A stretch of DNA of 64,000 nucleotides, taken from assembly GCA_023548195.1 (NCBI GenBank), contig JAJHZJ010000220.1, positions 3,251,870 through 3,315,869 on the forward strand. Reading direction: 5' to 3'. Source of the DNA: Bettongia penicillata ogilbyi (Eukaryota; Chordata; Mammalia; Diprotodontia; Potoroidae). This document shows positions 44,770-55,425 of the stretch, one piece after another (within the stretch, counting starts at the first letter, position 1; every line of letters begins with the position of its first letter). Under the pieces are notes generated by a model. The model did not search any database. It saw only the letters and a program-made list of their open reading frames with translations, and was not told where the DNA came from. A program made the position numbers and the translations under genes.

Positions 44770-46270
44770 AGAATTTTATAGAGTTAGAAAAAAAAAAAAA
44801 CAGATTCAGAACATAAAGGGAATTAATGAAAAAAATTGCTAGGGAAGGTGGCTAAGACATACTAGATTTAGACACACTAGGTTTATAATATATATGAATT
44901 AGTAGAGCAAGGAACATTTTACTTATGAGATTTATGGAGAATGGAAGAATTTATGACCAAACAAGATATAGAGAACTTGTGAAATAAAAAAAAAAATGCA
45001 TACTTTTGATAACATTACATTGAAAAGTTATTGCACAAAAAGAGTCAATGCAACCAAGATTAGGAGGGAAGCAGAAAACTGAGAACAAGTACCTTTTTAT
45101 AACTAGTGTCTTTGATAATGCCCTCAATTCTAGAGTATATAGATAACTGAGTCAAATTTATAAGAATAAAAGTCATTCCCCAATTAATAAATGGTCAAAG
45201 GATGTGAAAAAGAAATTTTGAGAGGAAGAAATTAAAGCTCTCTGTAGTCATATGAAGAAATGCTCTAAATCACTATTGATTAGAGAGATGCCAATTAAAA
45301 CAACTCTGAGGTGCAATATAATACCTATCAGATTGACTAACATGATAAAACAGGAAACTGAAAAATGCTTGTGAAGATGTAGGAGAGTTAGGACACTAAT
45401 TCATTGTTGTTAGTTAGAGAAAATATTGTGTAATAAGAGTAGAAAGGGAAATGACATCCAAATTATACAATAGTAGTAAATATAAAGTTCTATAGTAAAA
45501 TAAAAGAAAATACCTCTGAAAGCTTTCTATGAAGCCAATTTTAGTTGATCCGACAGTTCTGGAGGGCAGTTTGGAATTATGCCCAAAGGGCTCTAAAAAC
45601 ATGTGCATACCCTTTGACCCATCAATTCCACCTCAAAGGCTGTATTTCAAAGAGATCATAAAATGGGAAAAGGGTGCACATGTACAAAAATATTTATAAT
45701 AGCTCATTTTGTGAGCTTGAAAGAGAGCTTGAAATCTCAGAGAATGCTCATCAACTGAAGAAAGGCTGAATAGTTGTGGTATAAAAATGTAATGGAAAAC
45801 TATTATGCTGTAAGAAATGACAAGCAGGCAGATTTCAGGAAAACCTGGAGAAACTTATAGGAATTGATGTTGAGTGAAGTGAGCAGAATCAGGAGAACAT
45901 TATAAAGAGTGAGAGCCACAGTACGTGAGGATTTATTTTAATAGAGTTAACCCTTCACAGCAATGCAAGAACTTAAAGCATCTCCAAAGGACTTGTGCCA
46001 TCCACATCCAGAGAAAGAACTATGGAGTCAGAACTCAGAATGAAGCAGACTATTTTTTCTTTTGTTGTGTTGTGTTTTGCTTTGTTTTTCTCAAGCTTTC
46101 TCCAATTCCCTATAATTCTATGCTACATGATTAATGTGAAAATGTGTTTAATAGGAATGTGTGTATATAGTCCATATAAGATGGCATGCCATTTTGGGGA
46201 GTGAGGGGGTGAAAATTTAAAATTATTTAAGTGAATGTTGAATACTGAAAACAAATAAATTAATAAAGTC
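44770..46270 (+). mobile_element. LINE-1 copy F, 5'-truncated, carrying a foreign 122-bp insert
   Basis: Sense L1 3' end that starts near the AGAATTTTATAGAGTTAGAA block (ORF2 after the reverse transcriptase). It includes ATTGCTAGGGAAGGTGGC, TAAATGGTCAAAGGATGTGAAAAAG, GATTAGAGAGATGCCAATTAAAACAACTCTGAGG and the 3' untranslated region with GGCATGCCATTTTGGGGAG, and ends at CAAATAAATTAATAAAG (about 46270). The sequence TTCATTGTTG, which in other copies is followed by GTGGAGCTGTGAA, is here interrupted by the 122-bp segment at 45417-45538 and resumes as TTGATCCGACAGTTCTGGAG. It is dead. Confidence 0.9.
45417..45538 (+). repeat. Inserted copy of 43151-43273 within L1 copy F
   Basis: Near-identical to the upstream segment. 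It lies between L1 sequences that are continuous in copies B and C, and about 10-15 bases of L1 are missing at the joint. There is no A-tail and no visible target-site duplication. Confidence 0.97.
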
Positions 46271-46274
46271 ATGG

Positions 46275-47295
46275 AAAAAGGAAAAGACAGAGAACCTCAT
46301 TTTATGATTGGCAGAGGCCCCTTCAAATCTGTATCATCTGAGTCCTGGCTTAAATGTTTCTCTCTGTCATATAAAAGAAGAAAAATATAGTCTGTATTTT
46401 TTAAATAAGTCTGTCTTATTTGATTATTCTTTCATTTATTTTCATGTTTTATAATATTTCACTTATTTTCAAAATTTTTAACTTATTCATGCATTTATGT
46501 TCTCTACATGAGGGATCTCAACAGAGTTTATGATGACCAACTAAGTTTATATCCTAGATAACAGTTAAGTATTATGTGAATGACTGGGTGGGGTCAAAAA
46601 TGCTGAGCCTGTCTTCTGTGTTTCTCTTTACTTTTTCATATGTAGTTGAGTTACTTGAAATCTACACATCCTTTCCAAGTTGTGGAATGATATTTGAAAG
46701 TGCACTAATTCATTTTATTGTTTCTATTTTTGATATTTGAGAGTTTCAAATTAACTCAAGTCTAAATAAGGCATATTTATGTAAGAGGTAAGAAAACTGA
46801 TCTCTAGAGAGATAAAGTAAAATAAAATGTTACAGATGGAGCAAATTGCATTCTGGATTAAAGTGCATATATCCTGACTCATAGTCTAGTGCTACTTTCA
46901 ATATAGCATGCTGTCTTCCAAGAAACAGTTTGTTAATTTTATTTTACTTCTTCCTTCCTCTTTCCCTTCCTTCCTTCATTTCCATCTTTCCTACTTTCTG
47001 TCTCCCCCTTTGTACTTCCAATCTTTCTTTCTTCTTCCTTTATTCTTCATGGGTCATAATATTTGTGTACAAATCCTGGTGTTAGCATTTACTTCCTGTT
47101 AGACATTAAGTCATTTTGCTTCGCTACCACTTTGTTTCCTTATCTTTCAAATGTTGACTTTAGGATAAATCATCTTTAATTTCACAAACAGAAATCTAGG
47201 ATTTAATAATTTTAATATAGGTATTTTATGGTTTATAAATCATTTTTCATACCTTAATCTTGTAAACTTATAACAAGATCTTAACCATATAACAT
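46275..47295. other. No gene; possible MIR-like scrap at about 46780-46910
   Basis: GAGGTAAGAAAACTGATCTCTAGAGAGATAAAG and TCCTGACTCATAGTCTAGTGC resemble a MIR core and tail, weakly. A TTCC-rich stretch lies at 46940-47045. No reading frame can be supported. Confidence 0.45.
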
Positions 47296-47299
47296 CATC

Positions 47300-50200
47300 C
47301 CCTCCTGGATCATTGCATTGTCATGGCAGAAGGAATTTCACAGCTCAATGAAACTATGTGCTATGCCACGCAGGGTAACCTATTATCAAGAGGTTATAAT
47401 AGTGAGTTCTGAAAAAGGTAATCCATAGGAGAAGGAAATAGAAAAGTACTCTTGTACCTTTGCTAAGAAATATGCATGAGAAGTGCTAAAATTATAAGGG
47501 AAAGACATCAGAAGATTGGTTCTTCAGGTTGAAAGATGTTCAACCCACTACCGGGTAAGATTGGAGGACTACTGCATACAATTCCAGTAATAATGAAGCA
47601 GCTCGGTCAATGTTAAAAAGAAGATCAGCTATGGAGGTGTCTGGTAACAAAAACAATTCTGATGACATAAAGATCAATATTGTATAGTAACATGGAATAT
47701 AAGATCAATGAACCAAGGTAAACTGTTCACATAGGAAGTAGAATGATAACACATCAGCATCTGAGGGGTGGGTGAACTTAAATGAATTTTACTGGGGGAG
47801 GTTAGTTCAGGTGATTATTACAAATGCTACTGTGGGCAAGAATCCTTTAGAAGCAATGAAGTAGCATCTATAGTCAATAGCAGGGTAAGATAAAGCAGAA
47901 GTGGAGTATGGTCTCAAAAATAATAGAATGATCTCTGTTTGAATCAAATGCAAACCATTTAGCACCACAACAAATGAAATTCTGTTCTCCAACCACTAAT
48001 GCCAAGGATGCAAAAACTGATCAATTCTAAGAAGACCTACAACATCTAGAAACAACACCAAAAAGATGTTACGTTCATCAAAGCGAATTGTAATGATAAA
48101 GTAGGAGATCGAAAGATAATTGGAATACCAAGTGTTTGGCCTTGGAATACAAAATAAATCATGGAAGAATCTAATGGAATTTTGACAAGATAACTTCGTA
48201 GTGACAGAAACACTCTTTTTCAACAGTCAAAAAGGCAACTCTCCAAATAGACGTTACCAGATGGTCAACATCAAACTAAGATTGGTTACATAATTTGCAG
48301 CCAAAATTTGAAAAGCTCTGTAGAGTCAGGCAAGAAAAGATGTGGAGATGACTGTGGCATAGATCATGAGTTTCTTACTGCAAAATCCAAAATTAAGTAG
48401 AAAGCTCCATAGGTATGATATTAATAACAATTTTTTTGAATATGAAGTGGAAGCAATAAATAGATTTATGGATTAGATCTGATGAATTGCTTGAAGAACT
48501 ATGGAGAGAGGTTTACAATATTTTACAGAGAGAAGTAAAAACAGTAACAACACATGTTCCAAATAAAAAGAAGAGTAAGAAAGAAAAGTGTTCATCTGAT
48601 GAGGTTCTACAAATAGTGGAGGAAAGAAGGGCAGTGGCAGATGAAGGAAATCGGGAAAATATTTTCAACTGAATGCAGAATTTCAGAGAATTTAGATGAG
48701 TGATAGGAATGAGCAATGCAAAGGAGTAGAAGAAATTAATAGAATTGGAAACACAAGACATTTCTTCATGAAAATCAGAGACATAAGGGAAACGTTTCTT
48801 AGAAAATGGCGTGATAAAAGACACGAAAAATGAAAGCAACTTAGAAGCAGAAGTGATTATGAAGATGTGTTAAGTTACATGCAAGAAAAATCTCTGATCT
48901 TTGACAATCACAATTCTGTGGTTGTGTATCCTGGAGAATGAAATCAAGTGCATCTTAGGAAGAATTGCTTACAATATGGCAAGTGGAGGTGACAGAATGC
49001 TAACTAAGCTATTTAAAATCCTAAAAGAAGATGTTGAAGTGATGAAATCAATATGCCAACAAATTTGGAAAATTTGGAAATGGTCGCTGGATTATAGAAG
49101 ACAGTTTTATATCCCACGGCTAAAAAAAGGTAATGCAAAAGTATGTTCCAATTACCAAACAATTACACTCATTTCATATACCAGCAAAGTTATACCTAAG
49201 ATTCTGCCATCTAGGCTTTGGAATATATGAAGCAAAAATTACCAGAAAAGCACAATGGTTTTCAAAGAGGCACAGTAAATAGACACCAAATTTCCAACAT
49301 GCTGGATAATAGAGAAATCAAGGAAACTTCACAAAAAATAAAACACAAAAAACCAAGGCAAAACAAAAAAAAAATCTACTTTTATTTCAATGTCTATAGT
49401 GTAGCCTTTCACTGCATGGAATGCAAGAAAATATGACAAGTTACAGACCTCCTTATTTTTCTCTCGGGGTCCTGTATGTGGATCAAAAGGCAACAGTTAG
49501 AACCAAGGCTGGAGCAACTGATTGATTTAAGATTGGAAAATTAGTACAAGGCTATGTGTTGTCACCTTACTTATTTAAATCACATGCAGAGTGCATCATG
49601 TGAAAGGCAGACTGGATGAATCAGAAGTTTGAATAAAGGTTACAGGGAGAAATATCAATAATCTCAGATATGTACATGATGCTACTCTGATGGCAGAAAA
49701 TGAAGAAGAATTAGGAAGTCACTTGATGAGGGTTAAAGAAGAGAGTGTAAATCTAACTTGAAACTTAACGTAAAATAACCACTAAGATCATTGCAACTAG
49801 AATGGAAATAGTGTCAGATTTTATATTCTTGGATTTAAAGATCACTGCCGACAGCAACTGTAGCCATGACATTAAAAATGTTTACTACTTGGAAGGAAAT
49901 CTATGGGAAAATATGGACAGCACACTAAAAAGCAAAGACTTCACTTTGCAAAGGTCTGACTAGTGATTTATGTTTCTTTTTTTTTTTCAGTAGCAGCATA
50001 TGACTATCAGAGTTGGATTTTAAGGAAAACTGTGTTCCACAGAACGGACACTTCTGAATTGTAGTGCTATAGAAGATATTTGAGAGTCCCTTGAACAGCA
50101 AGGAGATCAAATTAGTCAATACTTGAAGAAATTAATTCAGATTATTCGTTGGAAAGTCAAAATATTGAAGCTGAAGTTTAAATATTTTGGCCACATGATT

Positions 50201-50425
50201 AGAAGACAAGACTCATTAGAAAAGGCCCTGATATTGGGAAAGATGGAGGACAAAAGGAGAAGGGGATAGCAGAGGATGAGGTGGATAAATAGTGTCATGA
50301 AAGAAACAAACATGAACTTTGATAGACTTTGGGAAATAGTGGAGTATAGAAAGACTTTGGTTTCTATGGACCATGGGGTCAGGAAGAGTCAGGTATGACT
50401 GAATTACTGAACAATGAAAGACAGT
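47300..50425 (+). mobile_element. RTE/BovB-like non-LTR retrotransposon (LINE), decayed
   Basis: A 3.1-kb RTE-clade LINE in the sense direction. Signals in order: an upstream region with GGATCATTGCATTGTCATGGCA (about 47310), the endonuclease start IVTWNIRSMNQGK (about 47685), an endonuclease/linker region with NKFCSPTTNAKDAKTDQF (about 47975), the reverse transcriptase (48900-49700) and the C-terminal FKYFGHMIRRQDSLEKALIL (about 50170). The 3' tail GGTCAGGAAGAGTCAGGTATGACTGAATTACTGAACAATGAAA ends near 50425. The same tail layout occurs in the marsupial SINE at 14790-14925. No clear target-site duplication was found. Confidence 0.93.
47680..50400 (+). pseudogene. RTE-type endonuclease-reverse transcriptase pseudogene
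   Basis: Single-ORF RTE protein remnant with an APE-type endonuclease followed by a reverse transcriptase. Open pieces: 48487-48672 (ELLEELWREVYNILQREVKT and KKSKKEKCSSDEVLQIVEERR, the linker) and 48901-49230 (NMASGGDRM, LFKILKEDVEVMKSICQQIWK and CSNYQTITLISYTSKVIPKIL, the fingers/palm). Near 49665 the catalytic box reads NLRYVHDATLMAENEEEL, so the YADD core has become YVHD and the enzyme would be inactive even without the frameshifts. Stops split all domains. Confidence 0.9.
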
Positions 50426-50429
50426 CAAG

Positions 50430-52880
50430 GGCATGGTAATATACTCAGATATAACCAGTGAGTTTAAGTGACTGGATCAGTGTCATATGATTAATCACAG
50501 AGAAAATTCTTGATCTTAGGTCTACTGATCCTCCCCGTTTGGATTTTTTCTAAGCTATTTCTCATTCTAGTAGAAGAACAAGGACTACTTCAAAAGATTA
50601 CAGATTAAAGATTATAGGAAAAAAAAATGTTGAAATGAAGAGAGTATCTTAAGCTATGCTTCCACCTGAAATATTTAACCCAATAAGATGGTGTTGACAT
50701 TGATTAGTTAGAATATTGTTGAAAGGGCAGATGCTTTTATAAAAATAATTTTGATTTTTGTTTCATTTCTTTTTATAATTTAAAACAAATTTAATTTATT
50801 GGGACAACTTTATATTAGAGAGTGTTTTTACATAAAAACTAATCGATATTGACTTTACAAAATGATTATGTCTTGGCTTTCAGTAATCATTTCTTATAAA
50901 ACCACCTTCATCAATATCACTCTTGACTTTCTGATGAGAGAAACATATCTTCTAGTAGACACCAGAACCAAATTGCAGTTATGGGCCCTAGAATGTTATT
51001 CTAGCTCAAGAGAGTTTATGACCAAGCACTAGCTTGACACTAGTAGTCAGAAGACAAAAGTAATCCTCAGATAGTGTGATAAAAAATTTAAAAAATATAG
51101 ACTAGTGAATAGTGTACCAATTTTATTGAAATTTAATTAAACCCCTCAAGTCCCCTTCCCAAATTATGACATCATTCAGGAGCATTTAAATACACAATAA
51201 CAAAATAAACTAATTTTTAACATTGTTTTTATTTAGGTGGCTGTTCAGTTCTTTTATCCAATGATTCTATAAAATGTATCTATATCTGTATGCCTATACT
51301 TATACCTATCTATATATCCATTATCTTACTTTCACTTGAATAAATCACCAGTTGGAGAATAGGGTGGTCTCTTTGAAAAGAATAGATATGCACATATGTG
51401 TATGGCTGTATGCATGTATCTATCTATGTATCGATCTTCTACTTGAAATTAAAAATTTTATCCAAATGTAAATAACAATTGACAATTTTTGCATATTTGC
51501 ATTTAGAATGAAATACATGCTCCATCTGGTATATTGCAACTAGCTCCAACTGACCTCAAATGCCAAGTTGTTACAGTTGGGAAAGAGTTGGACTTAGCTG
51601 TAACACTACATTGATTTTTCCTGTTTGAATTTCTTTCTTGAAAGCAGGCGTGGGTCTTCCTGTCCCTTCAGACAGATCTGGTATGGAAGTTTAGCCCAGA
51701 TCTTGACTGTACTGCTGATTCAATTCCTTTTATAGTGTCCTACCATTGAACCTTTTGTGAAAGAGAGGGGAAGGACAACACCAAGAAAAATATGTCTGTT
51801 GACAGTTTATTCATTGAAAACCATGAACAGTCTCTCAATGTTCCTTTTCCCCTACCTCAATTTAGAACTTATAAAACATTATTGCTAAAGAAGTGTGGTG
51901 TTTATTTTTTAATCGCTCATCTGTGCCTCTCAAATGGCTTTAGTCTGGGAAGAGGCAGCATGCCAAAAATAAGCATAGAAACACTTGACTCACAAAGATA
52001 AACAAATGAGTCTATGGTTATCAGAACATGCATATGGTTGAAAAAACTCATAGAAAATGAAAGGGAACAAAAATTAATATGGATGTGTATGTCATAATAA
52101 TACAGCTGAATAGAAGAACAAATGTTTTTTCCCCCAGTTTATTGCAGCACAATGGAAAGTGTCCTGTTAGCAAAAGGATTTTTTATCTGACACTCTGCTC
52201 TCAGAAAAGAAAAGCTAACCCATTTGTGAGTCAATGCTATTGTTGCTTTTATAGTTTACTTACCTCAGCTCAGATTCAGAAGAATAAAGTTTCAAAGGCC
52301 AGGAAAGCTCAAAAGCCAGAAAAGGCTCAGTGTTCTTTGACAGGCAGCTCCTTCTTTGAACAATGCTTTAACATTTTCCATGTATCTCATCTTCTCATAA
52401 GGATAAAAACTAAATCCTTAAAAGTTTTTCTCCAGAAGTTGAAGATAATAAGACATATGTGACCTGTTTCTTATTTTCCCAGAAATGGAAAACATTTACA
52501 TGTATTTTCTCCAAAATATTGTAGAAATTGTTACGGAATCTCCCTCCCCCTCCAGTAACAGCACTCACTATAAAAGCACTAAAGTCTGAAACACTAAAAT
52601 GATTTTTAGTTTAGTGCCTGGAGCAGTTGCCTTAGAGTTATAAAAATTGAGCTAATTATCATTTTAAACACTCATCCTCAGTGACCATCAAGTTAATAGC
52701 CTCTTTCAGGCTCCCTTTGGTCAACAGGTCTAATAATAGCATCTACCTCAAAGGATTGTAGTCCCCTGAAACAAGACCACTGTAATTTCCACTACATTGT
52801 ACTACATACTCCATATGGAATCTGACATTAAACCAGCATTGTGATTCTTGATACCATCACTATGGTATGCCTTAGACTTA
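50430..52880. other. No gene supported; possible SINE tail at 50440-50540
   Basis: GTTTAAGTGACTGGATCAGTGTCATATGATTAATCACAG and CTTGATCTTAGGTCTACTGATCC near 50460 resemble a MIR/THER tail. A short TATC/TATG microsatellite is at about 51275-51430. The longest open frame is 127 codons (52079-52462, plus); it has no domain, signal peptide or splice-flanked structure and is not called as a gene. Confidence 0.5.
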
Positions 52881-52882
<2 letters not shown>

Positions 52883-52937
<55 letters not shown>

Positions 52938-52940
52938 GTA
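52883..52940. repeat. (TATC)n microsatellite
   Basis: Perfect TATC run of about 54 bases followed by CA-rich sequence. Confidence 0.98.
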
Positions 52941-53179
52941 TCTATCCACACACACAAACACATGCACATGCGTGCAAAAATATGCACACATGTGTATATG
53001 GAATAAAGCTTAATACAGATGTGTTATAAATTAATATCTGTGCAACACCTTCACTTTTATAAAGTAAACAAGTATGGAAATAAGTCATTAGCATTGACTT
53101 GCAGTGATATCCTCAGTCACTGAGCATCAACCTAAGGATGATGTAGTTTTGTTAAATTAAAATGACAAGTACCAAAGAA

Positions 53180-53432
53180 CCCCAAGAAATGTTTAGACTG
53201 AAATCAGGATTGTGATCCTGACTCTGCTATATAAAACCTGTAAAACCTTGGAAAAGTCACTTAAATTTTCTGAGATTCTGCTTTTCATAAGAAGGAAGTT
53301 GTATGATATGACCTCTAATGCGTGCCCACTGCTCAGACTTAAAACACTTTCTAATAATATTTAATAGTTAAGATTAAAAAGTGCTTTACAAATATTATCT
53401 TATTTACACTTTACAACAACCCTAGGAAGTAG

Positions 53433-53466
<34 letters not shown>

Positions 53467-53590
53467 CCTCAGGCTGGTAGAGGCAAAAGGTGATTGTGAC
53501 ATGTTCACAGTCATACAACTATTAATTAAAAAATTTGAACTTAACTACAGGTCAAACACTGGTATTCACTACAGCAGGGGTGTGGCCCTG
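53180..53590 (+). mobile_element. Two adjacent SINE remnants with (ATT)n
   Basis: 53180-53330 follows the tRNA-type SINE body (ACTGAAATCAGGATTGTGATCC, CCTTGGAAAAGTCACTTAAATTTTCTGAG). 53355-53590 follows MIR/THER (AAAAAGTGCTTTACAAATATTATCTTATTTACACTTTACAACAACCCTAGGAAGTAGG). The second has an (ATT)n expansion at 53436-53466 exactly where the family has TATTATTATCC, then ACATGTTCACAGTCATACAACTA and GAACTTAACTACAGGTC. Confidence 0.72.
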
Positions 53591-54069
53591 TGACCTCAAG
53601 GCTACATGTAGTCTTCTAGTCCTTGGATGTGGTATTTTCGATGAGTCCAAGTTTTACAGCCTTTATTAAGGGGATCTGTTTTGTGAAGCTTGAATTCAGT
53701 CAAAGGGCTACACTTGAGGACCTATAGGTGCACAAGTGGCCTTGAGGCTTCAGGTTGCCCACTCCTGCACTACATTGTCTAGCTTCCTAGGGAAACCTCT
53801 GCAAAAGCTGCTTAAGCAAAAATAAATGAATAAAATAGAATGGTTTCTGTTGAAGTCTTTCTGATTTAGAGAAGAAAAGAAAATACAGATTCTAGGCATG
53901 GCCCAATGACCTCGGGGTGGGGGGGCAAGGGAATACCTTCTACCACTTCCTATCCACTCCCACACAGGAGGCAAGTAGTTCAGTGAAAAGAAATAAACAA
54001 AAATATGAGTTAAAATTCTCTACCTGTTATTCACTGTCTTTGAGACCTTAATTTAGTCGCCTAATGAGA
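53591..54069. other. No gene seen
   Basis: Unassigned sequence. GGGGTGTGGCCCTGTGACCTCAAGGCTACATG and the GTGGCCTTGAGGCTTCAGGTTGCCCACTCCTGCACTAC block look like part of an interspersed repeat (ending in a GCCCACCCCTG-type motif), but I cannot name it. Confidence 0.45.
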
Positions 54070-54078
54070 CCAAATTTT

Positions 54079-54703
54079 GTTTTTTTAATTAATGTAATTG
54101 TTTCCAATTTTCAACAATCACTTTCCTAAGTTTTAAATTTTCTCCCCCTCCCTCTCCCTTTCCCTCCCCGAGATGGCATGCAACATTATATGAGTTCTAC
54201 ATATACATTCTTATCAAACACATTTTCACGCTAGTCATGTTTCATAGAAGACTTAAAATGAATGGGAGAAACCATGAGGAAAACTAGAAGAAAACAAAAC
54301 ATATCGCAAGATAAAATAGTCTGCTTCACTCTGTGTTCTTATTCCACAGTTGTTTATCTGAATATGGATGGCCTTGTGCCTCGAGTCCTTTGGGAATATT
54401 TTAGGTCCTTACATTGCTGTGAAGGACTTAGTGTATGAGAAATAGTCCTTGCACACTGTGACTGTTTCTATGAATAATGTTTTCCTGGTTCTGCTTATTT
54501 CACTCAGTATCAGCTCATAAACATCTTTCTGGGTTTTTCTGGAGTCTGTCTGTTAGGCATTTCTTACAGAAAAATGGTATTCCATTACATTCATGTACCA
54601 CAATTTGTTCAGTCATTCCCAAAATAAGGGACATTCCCTTGATTTCCAGTTTCTGACCACCACAAAGAGAGCTACTATCAATATTTTTGTACATGTGGTG
54701 AGC
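54079..54703 (-). mobile_element. LINE-1 copy G, 5'-truncated, minus strand
   Basis: Antisense L1 3' end (about 625 bases). On the plus strand it starts with the reverse of the A-tail (GTTTTTTTAATTAATGTAATTG), then the 3' untranslated region (GAGATGGCATGCAACATTATATGAGTTC) and the end of ORF2 up to AATATTTTTGTACATGTGG. It is flanked by a short target-site duplication (CCAAATTTT at 54070-54078 and 54704-54712). A typical severely truncated L1. Confidence 0.88.
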
Positions 54704-54789
54704 CCAAATTTTCCTATGTGGAAAACATAGGGTCTGGATAATAACCTTTAAAGTTCATTATAGTCATAGGTAATGAACCTAAAATTCTA

Positions 54790-55425
54790 AGAGCAATATC
54801 CTATCTACTATTAATCAATTATCAAGCATTGATGGAACTACTGTTTCCAAGTATTGGGGAAACAAATTCAAAAGTGAACTATTCCTGCTCTCAAAGAGAG
54901 CTTCTAGCAAGCAAAGCAATATGTAACAAACATACATTCATACAAATACATGCACACTACAAAATAAATTTGGTGGGGGGGGAGTCTGCTACAGAAGTAG
55001 AGTATTATCAATTAGGAGGATCAGAAAAGTTACATATAGGCATAATAGTGTACCTTTCTCAAAGAGTTGGAAGGGAATCTATGGGAGAGAGAAAGAAGGA
55101 ACAGAGAGTGTAAGGAAGCAAAACAAATTTTATTGAACTGCACAAGCAGGTAGGAATCAGGTTGTGAAAAGTTTTGAGACTCATAAAGGTTATCTTACAA
55201 TTTATCCTAAAGAGAATGTATCCTAAATACCTAAAGTAGTGACTCGTAGTGTATATTGAGTAGGAGAGTAAAATGGTTAAATCTATGTTTAAGGAAAATT
55301 ATCTTGACCACTTTATTGGGTTAAAATTGAGAGTAATTTGAGATATAAATACCAATTATTAGTTCAGGTGGTAGGCAGTAAGCACTCTACCTGAAGTAGA
55401 AGTCATTTGGCTTTGATTGTTGGAA
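54790..55425. repeat. Old interspersed repeat, unassigned family (copy 1)
   Basis: Starts with AATTATCAAGCATTGATGGAA, AGTATTGGGGAAACAAA, CTCAAAGAGAGCTTCTA and includes GTTTTGAGACTCATAAAGG, ACAATTTATCCTAAAGAGAATG, AATGGTTAAATCTATG. The same block order is seen at 63060-63600. This is a familiar mammalian repeat layout (an ATCAAGCA and GGGATACAAA start, and TTTATCCTA-AGGCAA later), but I cannot name the family. Confidence 0.4.

Noticed and set aside
52079..52462. 127-codon open frame on the plus strand outside recognised repeats
   Set aside because: No domain, signal peptide or repeat-free support; composition and length fit chance in a 64-kb AT-rich window, and there is no splice or promoter context.
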